Below are positions 49,701 through 55,700 of a stretch of DNA of 64,000 bases, piece after piece (the stretch's first letter is position 1; each line of letters starts with the position of its first letter). Source of the stretch: Ceriagrion tenellum (lineage: Eukaryota > Arthropoda > Insecta > Odonata > Coenagrionidae); assembly GCA_963169105.1 (NCBI GenBank), contig OY720637.1, forward strand, positions 59,046,964-59,110,963, in the 5' to 3' direction. The translations under genes and the position numbers were made by a program. The notes under the pieces are model-generated. The model ran no database searches. It saw only the letters and a list, made by a program, of their open reading frames with translations, and was not told the origin of the DNA.

Positions 49701-52700
49701 TAAATCAATTTCTTCTAATTCAACCACACTTTTGAATTGTAGATGGCAGTGAGACTGAACATCTTGCTTCAAGTATGAACCTCAGTAACTCAATAAATTT
49801 GAGGACATCAACTCCAGTAAAAAAGAAACAAGTTTCATCAGAAACTGTATTGTTTAAATTAACTCCACATCAAGGTAAGTATAATTTTGTTCATAATGTT
49901 TTTACTTTGGATATGATTCTTCCTCATTAACTGTTTTTTCTCAAAATTTTTTAGCTGCTTCAAACTGTGATTATTTTCCGGTGAACACTGCAGAAGCATT
50001 CAAAAGCCTCTCAGGTATGAGTGGTGTAGACAGTATTGCTTTTATAATATAATATTACGTTTTTCTTAATAATAAGAAGTGGAATAGAGAAAAATTGTTA
50101 ATGGCTTTATTCTGTTTCTAACAATTTTTAATCCTTTCAACCCAACATCATCAATTTAACATAATTATAACCCTAATATTAGTTTTGTAGAAAATATCTT
50201 CTTCAGTTGTGAAGTATACTAAATGACAACCAACATGTTTGGATGCAGGAGAGAGACTGATGCCAAAATGGTGGAGCCACGCTTTATTGTGTCCAACAAA
50301 TGACGTACGAAATGCACTCATACAATATACTACATCCCTCCCCAGGGAAAAAAATGTAAAAGATAAAATCAAACACATAAAATCACTCAACTAAATACAC
50401 AAAAAGAGATTAGAGAAAAAAAAAGGAAACAAAATACACTTATTATTCACAAATTCCACCTCTTTTTTGGCACCCTCTGCCTCGGAAGATATCGTCTTTC
50501 ATTAATGTCAATGTTTTCTCTTGTTTGTACACTTGACACCATTTTCCCCCAACTCCCACACTTTTATTGGTGGAGACTCTCTTAGACTCCCAGCAGCCCA
50601 CAGGCTCACAGTCTTCATTGGGGGCGGACACAGGCACTGAGGGGAACACTGACATGGGGACGGCTAATACATTCGACATTTCCTTGTTTTGATTTATGTC
50701 ATCACACACTGTAAGAGGCCCCTTTTCTGAGTCACTGCACTCAGATCCCACACCTCTCAGCTGGTTGATGTGGCAATGCCACAGTTGTCCTTTTTCTGTG
50801 AGGACCTGGTAGTTCCAGGAACCCAGTACAGCCTCCACCATGGCCTGCACCCAGTCCCTCGTGCCTCCTCTGTTTTAAGCTGTGGCCCACACTTTGTCGC
50901 CCACCTGGAAATTCCTCTTTAAGAGGGTCAGCCGAGACCTGAGCGTGTGACCAAACATTAGTTTGCTGGGTGCTTCTCTAGTGACACTGTGGTGGCTTAT
51001 CCTACAATTAAACATGTATTGGGATAAGGCGATGTGCAATGGAACCCCTGAATGTAATAAAGTCTTTATTTTATTTTTCAAACACTTAACTAGATTTTCT
51101 ACAGCCCCATTTGTGGCCAAATGGTAGGGAGGAGAGAATGTATGACAAATTCCATTTAATTTAAAAAACTGTTGAAACTCTCCTGAAATAAATTGTGAAC
51201 CATTGTCACTAACAATTTTCTCTGGCAGCCCAAACGTTGAAAACAATTCCCGTAAACAATTTACAATTTCCTCAGTTCCTCAATTCTTTAACTGGACCAC
51301 CTCAGGCCATTTGGTTGAACAATCTACCACTACTAAGAAGATTTTATTCAAAAAAGGGCCGGCCAAATCTGTGCAAACGTGGTCTTTCAGGCCTATCCCA
51401 ACTCTTTAGTGGGGCTTTTACAGGTAAAGGTCTATTCACAGCACAGGACTCACAAGATTCCACCAAGAACTCCAGAGCCTCATCCAATTTTCGCCACCAA
51501 ACGTAAGACCTAGCCAAGGATTTCATCTTAACAATCCTGCATGCAATGCATGCATGCCTGCATACAATTCCCTCAAAACCAAGGATCTCAATTTTTTTGG
51601 GATAATCAACCTATTACCCCACATTATGCACCCCTTTCAGCCCCTGCATGGCTTGACCCATGATTCTTTGGAAATAGGCTGGGGCTGACGCCACTCCAAA
51701 TGGTAATCTAGCATAACGGAACAAACCTTTATGAGTGTTTACGGTACAAGGATCCTGGGATTTGTCATCTAACACTAACTGCTGAAAGGCCTGAGACAAG
51801 TCAATAGTGGATAATTTCTCTCCACCCTGCAATTTACAAAAAATTTCCTCCACACATGGTAAGGGATATCTCTCAATTTCTAGGTTTGGATTAAGTGTAA
51901 TCTTAAAGTCTCCACAAATTCTTACTCTTTCATCACTCTTTGCTACTGGGACAATATGGGTTGCTCACGCACTGAACTCAACTGGATACAAAATACCCAA
52001 GTTGACCAACCTATCCAGCTCCTCATCCACCTGGTTTTTGAGAGCGAATGCTAAGGCCCTAGGAGCACGATACACAGGTCTGATGCCCTTCTTTAAACTG
52101 AAAGCAACTTTCCCCTTACTTTAAGTCCCTAAGCCACCATCCCATAACGTGGCAAACTTCCCTAAGACTCCCTCTAATGTCAAAACCGACCTTTCTGCCC
52201 CTAAGTAAAGCATTTGGAAGCTAAACTTGAAAGTTTTAAGCCAATCTCTGCCCAAAATGGATGGACCATCATTCCCCAGGACGAAAAGGGGCAACTTGTA
52301 TGACCCTCCCTGAAACTGAGCATGCACCCATATTATACCCAGCGGCTTAATGCAAGCATTAGAATAGGTTCTCAGCTTCACATCAGTGCTTTCCAAAGGG
52401 GAATTAAAAAAATTTCTTTTGTAGCACTCCTCTGATACCGCTGAAATGGCAGACCCTGTATTTATCTCCATATCAATTTCCATATCATCAACATTAACCG
52501 TTACTTTCCAATACAGACTATCAAAACTGGATCTTAAGTTTAATAAAGCTGGAAACTCATCAAAGTTTGCCTTGCGTTCCCATTTTCTCCCTCGATTTTC
52601 CAACAAACTCCGATCCCCACACCTCCGAATTCCACAAATGCTTTCAATTAAAGGCTCGTGATGGAAAACTTCCCGGTACTCACCGAAACGACCCTGATTG

Positions 52701-55700
52701 CACATTGCCTTGAGATGCCCTGTGCGGTGACTAATGTCGCATTTTGCCTTTTTAAAGCGACACTCTGCCCTTGTATGGCACTTCCGTCCACAGCAATAGC
52801 ACACTCCAGTGCCCCTTTCTCGTGATGCTGATGAATTCGGAGGATTCCCCTTTGGCTGCCTTCCGCTCCGTCGAACGGCGACATGATGCACCTCGTGCTC
52901 CTCTGTCTGGTCGCTTGTCTCCGGTGTGGTGTCGTGGTTCACGTAGTTGACACCAAACCTGCAGACGACAGTCCCTTCCTCGATGTCTGCCGATGGTGGG
53001 AAAAGGCTGCACGCTACAGCATTTATGGTAGCCTTTTCCCGTGCTGAGGCTATCTCCACTGCCCTCTCAAAACTCAACTCCTCGCTTTCCAAATACAAAG
53101 CACAAACAATAGCCCTATAACAAAGTCCCAGCATAAATTGGTCCCGCATTGCTCGGTCGAAGAATGCACCAAAATTACACCCTCGCACTGCGTTCCTTAA
53201 GTCCGTGACAATCTCTCTCACTGAGCTCACTTTTCCTTGGACACACTGATGAAACTTGTGCGTTTCACTATCACCGACTGCTTCGGGCTGAAATGCTTCC
53301 TTAATAGCCTGCACAAGTCATCATATGAAGAACTAGAGGGATTCTCCGGCACACACAAATTTCTAAGGATGCCATAGGCCAACTTCCCCATTAAAGACAA
53401 TAAGACTGCTTTCTTTTTATCTTTAGTCTCCTCCCCATCCAAATCATTCACTACGAAATACTGTTCTAGCCACTCCTCGTAAGCATCCCAACTCTCTTCT
53501 TTGGGGATAAACTTTTCCATTAGAGCCGGCATCCTCGTCGCCAATTTGTGGTACACTAAATGACAACCAACATGTTCGGATGCAGGAGAGAGACTGATGC
53601 CAAAATGGCGAAGCCACGCTTTATTGTGTCTAACAAATGACATACGAAATGCACTCATACAATATACTACACGATGAGAAGTTGCTGATAACAATATCAA
53701 AATAAATTTCATTGCAACAAATCATGGTAGGTTATGATTGACCATTGCTACACTCCTATAACCCACTCTTGCTAGGTTTTTTAGTTGTCCAGTGCCAGTT
53801 GCCGCCTATGCTTTTCAACATTCATGCTGAGGAAATGATAAGAGATGAATGGGAAGGGCTAGGTGTGGGAATGAAAGTAAGAGGCCAGCTGATGAATTAA
53901 GATAGTATCATTCGTTAGTACAGGCATTAGAACAGTCATGTGGGGTGTACAGAATGAAGATTAACTGTAAGACAAAGATTCTCTAGGTCAAAGAAAACAA
54001 GGCTGGTCATAGAAGTTGGAGGGCACAAACTGGAGCATTTAAATTATTTTGGTGCATTGCTGGAAGAAAATGGGTTTTCCTGCAAAGACATTCAGAGAAG
54101 AAGCAAAGGAAGCAGTTAGTAATAGATGGGAGTGGGCGACTGGGACCTCTGGTATGGATAACCATATAGCACCAAAGGTTGGGTCAACGTTAAGGAACTG
54201 TTACCTGCCATGGTTGGTCAACCGACCTCGGGTATGGATACCCATATAGCACCAACGGTTGGGTCAACGTTAAGGAACTGTTACCTGCAACGGTTAGTCA
54301 ACCGGTATTCATGGCCATTTTGCCAACCGTTATCCTAATATAATGGCCCAACGGTTCCCCTACCATTGGCTCAACAGTTCCCCCTTCATTTATCAACAAT
54401 CATGCAACCATTTTTTCTATTAATGTGCATTGCCATTAGGCATAACATTGGTTGGTATATGCAAGTGCTGAACTAATTACCTTCCCCTTTCTCTAAGCGA
54501 CCCACCAACTTTGTGATAACTCGATTCCGCCATTACGGTCGGCATGCTATAGGTCTCACTCAGGCTTAGGTTCCTGGGGGTCAAGTTTGATTTACGTCAG
54601 AACTAGGTAATTTAAAACTCAAAGGCAATGCTATTCCCAGAAACTGACTGTGAAGTCAAAGATGAAGCAAAAAGCCACAATTTCGATTCGCCTTCGCCAA
54701 TGAGTGTTCTCGACCATGGCCCCTCCATTTTTTAACCTCAATGAGAACTGCCAATCCACCTACTTTGTGTTAACTCGATATCTCGATGCCAACTCGGTAT
54801 CTCGATCGTGTTTCCTCCTTTTGATTGCGACTTTCACCATCTCCCAACGTTGCCCCAACTGATAAGAAATAACTGTGAAAATGGCACCGTTGGCCCAACG
54901 GATAAGAAATAACAGTGCAAATGGCACAGTTTCCCAACATTGGCCCAACCGTCTGTGCTCCATGGGTATATAGAAGGGGCTGGTGGAGAGCTTGATATGG
55001 AGTGTAGCATTGTATGAGTCAAAAACACAGACTTTAGGAAAGAATGATGAAAATAGACTGGAGGCTTTTGTGATCTGGGTGTGTGTAGAAGGGAGTATGT
55101 GCGGCAGACAGAAAGGAAGACAGACATGGGAGTGCTTGGTATGGAGGGTGAGGAAATGAAGCTTTTGGATATAATCAGGAGGCAGGTAGGTTAGGTGGAT
55201 GGAAGCAGTGATGAGGAGCTATAGGTAGCTCAAGGCTTTGATTGAGGGAAGGATGTTGCATAAGTGTGGAAGGGAAAAGGAAAAAAGAGTAGGTTTTATA
55301 GACTGGATGAAGATGGGTAGGACATATGTGGAGATGAAGACAGAAATAGGAGAGGGAGATATGGCCCTTGGCAATTATGAATCTGGAGGATTTTCTGACT
55401 TTTTTAAAAAAAATCTACCCTTACCCAATAACTAACTATAATAACAGTATAGAAAGAAATCATACAAATAATTCCCAAAAATTACCACAGTAATAAATTT
55501 ATTCGGCATTATATCCTGGAGATGAATGGTGGAGAGTGTACCTTTTGCTTGCTGATGCAACCAAGTCTGCAGAGAATGTAGAAAAATGGGTACCTCCAAA
55601 TGCAAGACAAAACTCAGATGTATGAAAATTCAGCTTCAAGGTATGTTTTTCTAGGAGTGACTGCAGCAATCATCCCTGTGCAACAATTGTGCATTCGATC

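Larger units (their letters stand above)
50208..53671 (-). mobile_element. Ty3/gypsy element with both LTRs and an internal deletion
   Basis: A 3.46-kb minus-strand element in HAUS6 intron 10. LTRs at 53547-53671 (5') and 50208-50334 (3') are highly similar. After the 5' LTR the putative primer-binding region reads TTGGCGACGAGG; before the 3' LTR a purine tract GGGGAGGGA is present. The order is gag, protease, RT, then integrase. Between RT (ends 51614, GLKGV) and integrase (starts about 51545, IVKMKSLARSYVWW) the RT catalytic YVDD and RNase H are missing, with a TGCATGC-rich join. Flanking pentamers (TCAGT, CGATG) do not match, so no target duplication is visible. Confidence 0.9.

Noticed and set aside
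50208..53671. Target-site duplication for the gypsy element
   Set aside because: The pentamers outside the LTRs (TCAGT and CGATG) do not match, so none is claimed.
54151..54310. CRISPR-like direct repeats
   Set aside because: Two adjacent 80-bp units with no spacers, in a eukaryotic transposon; not a CRISPR array.
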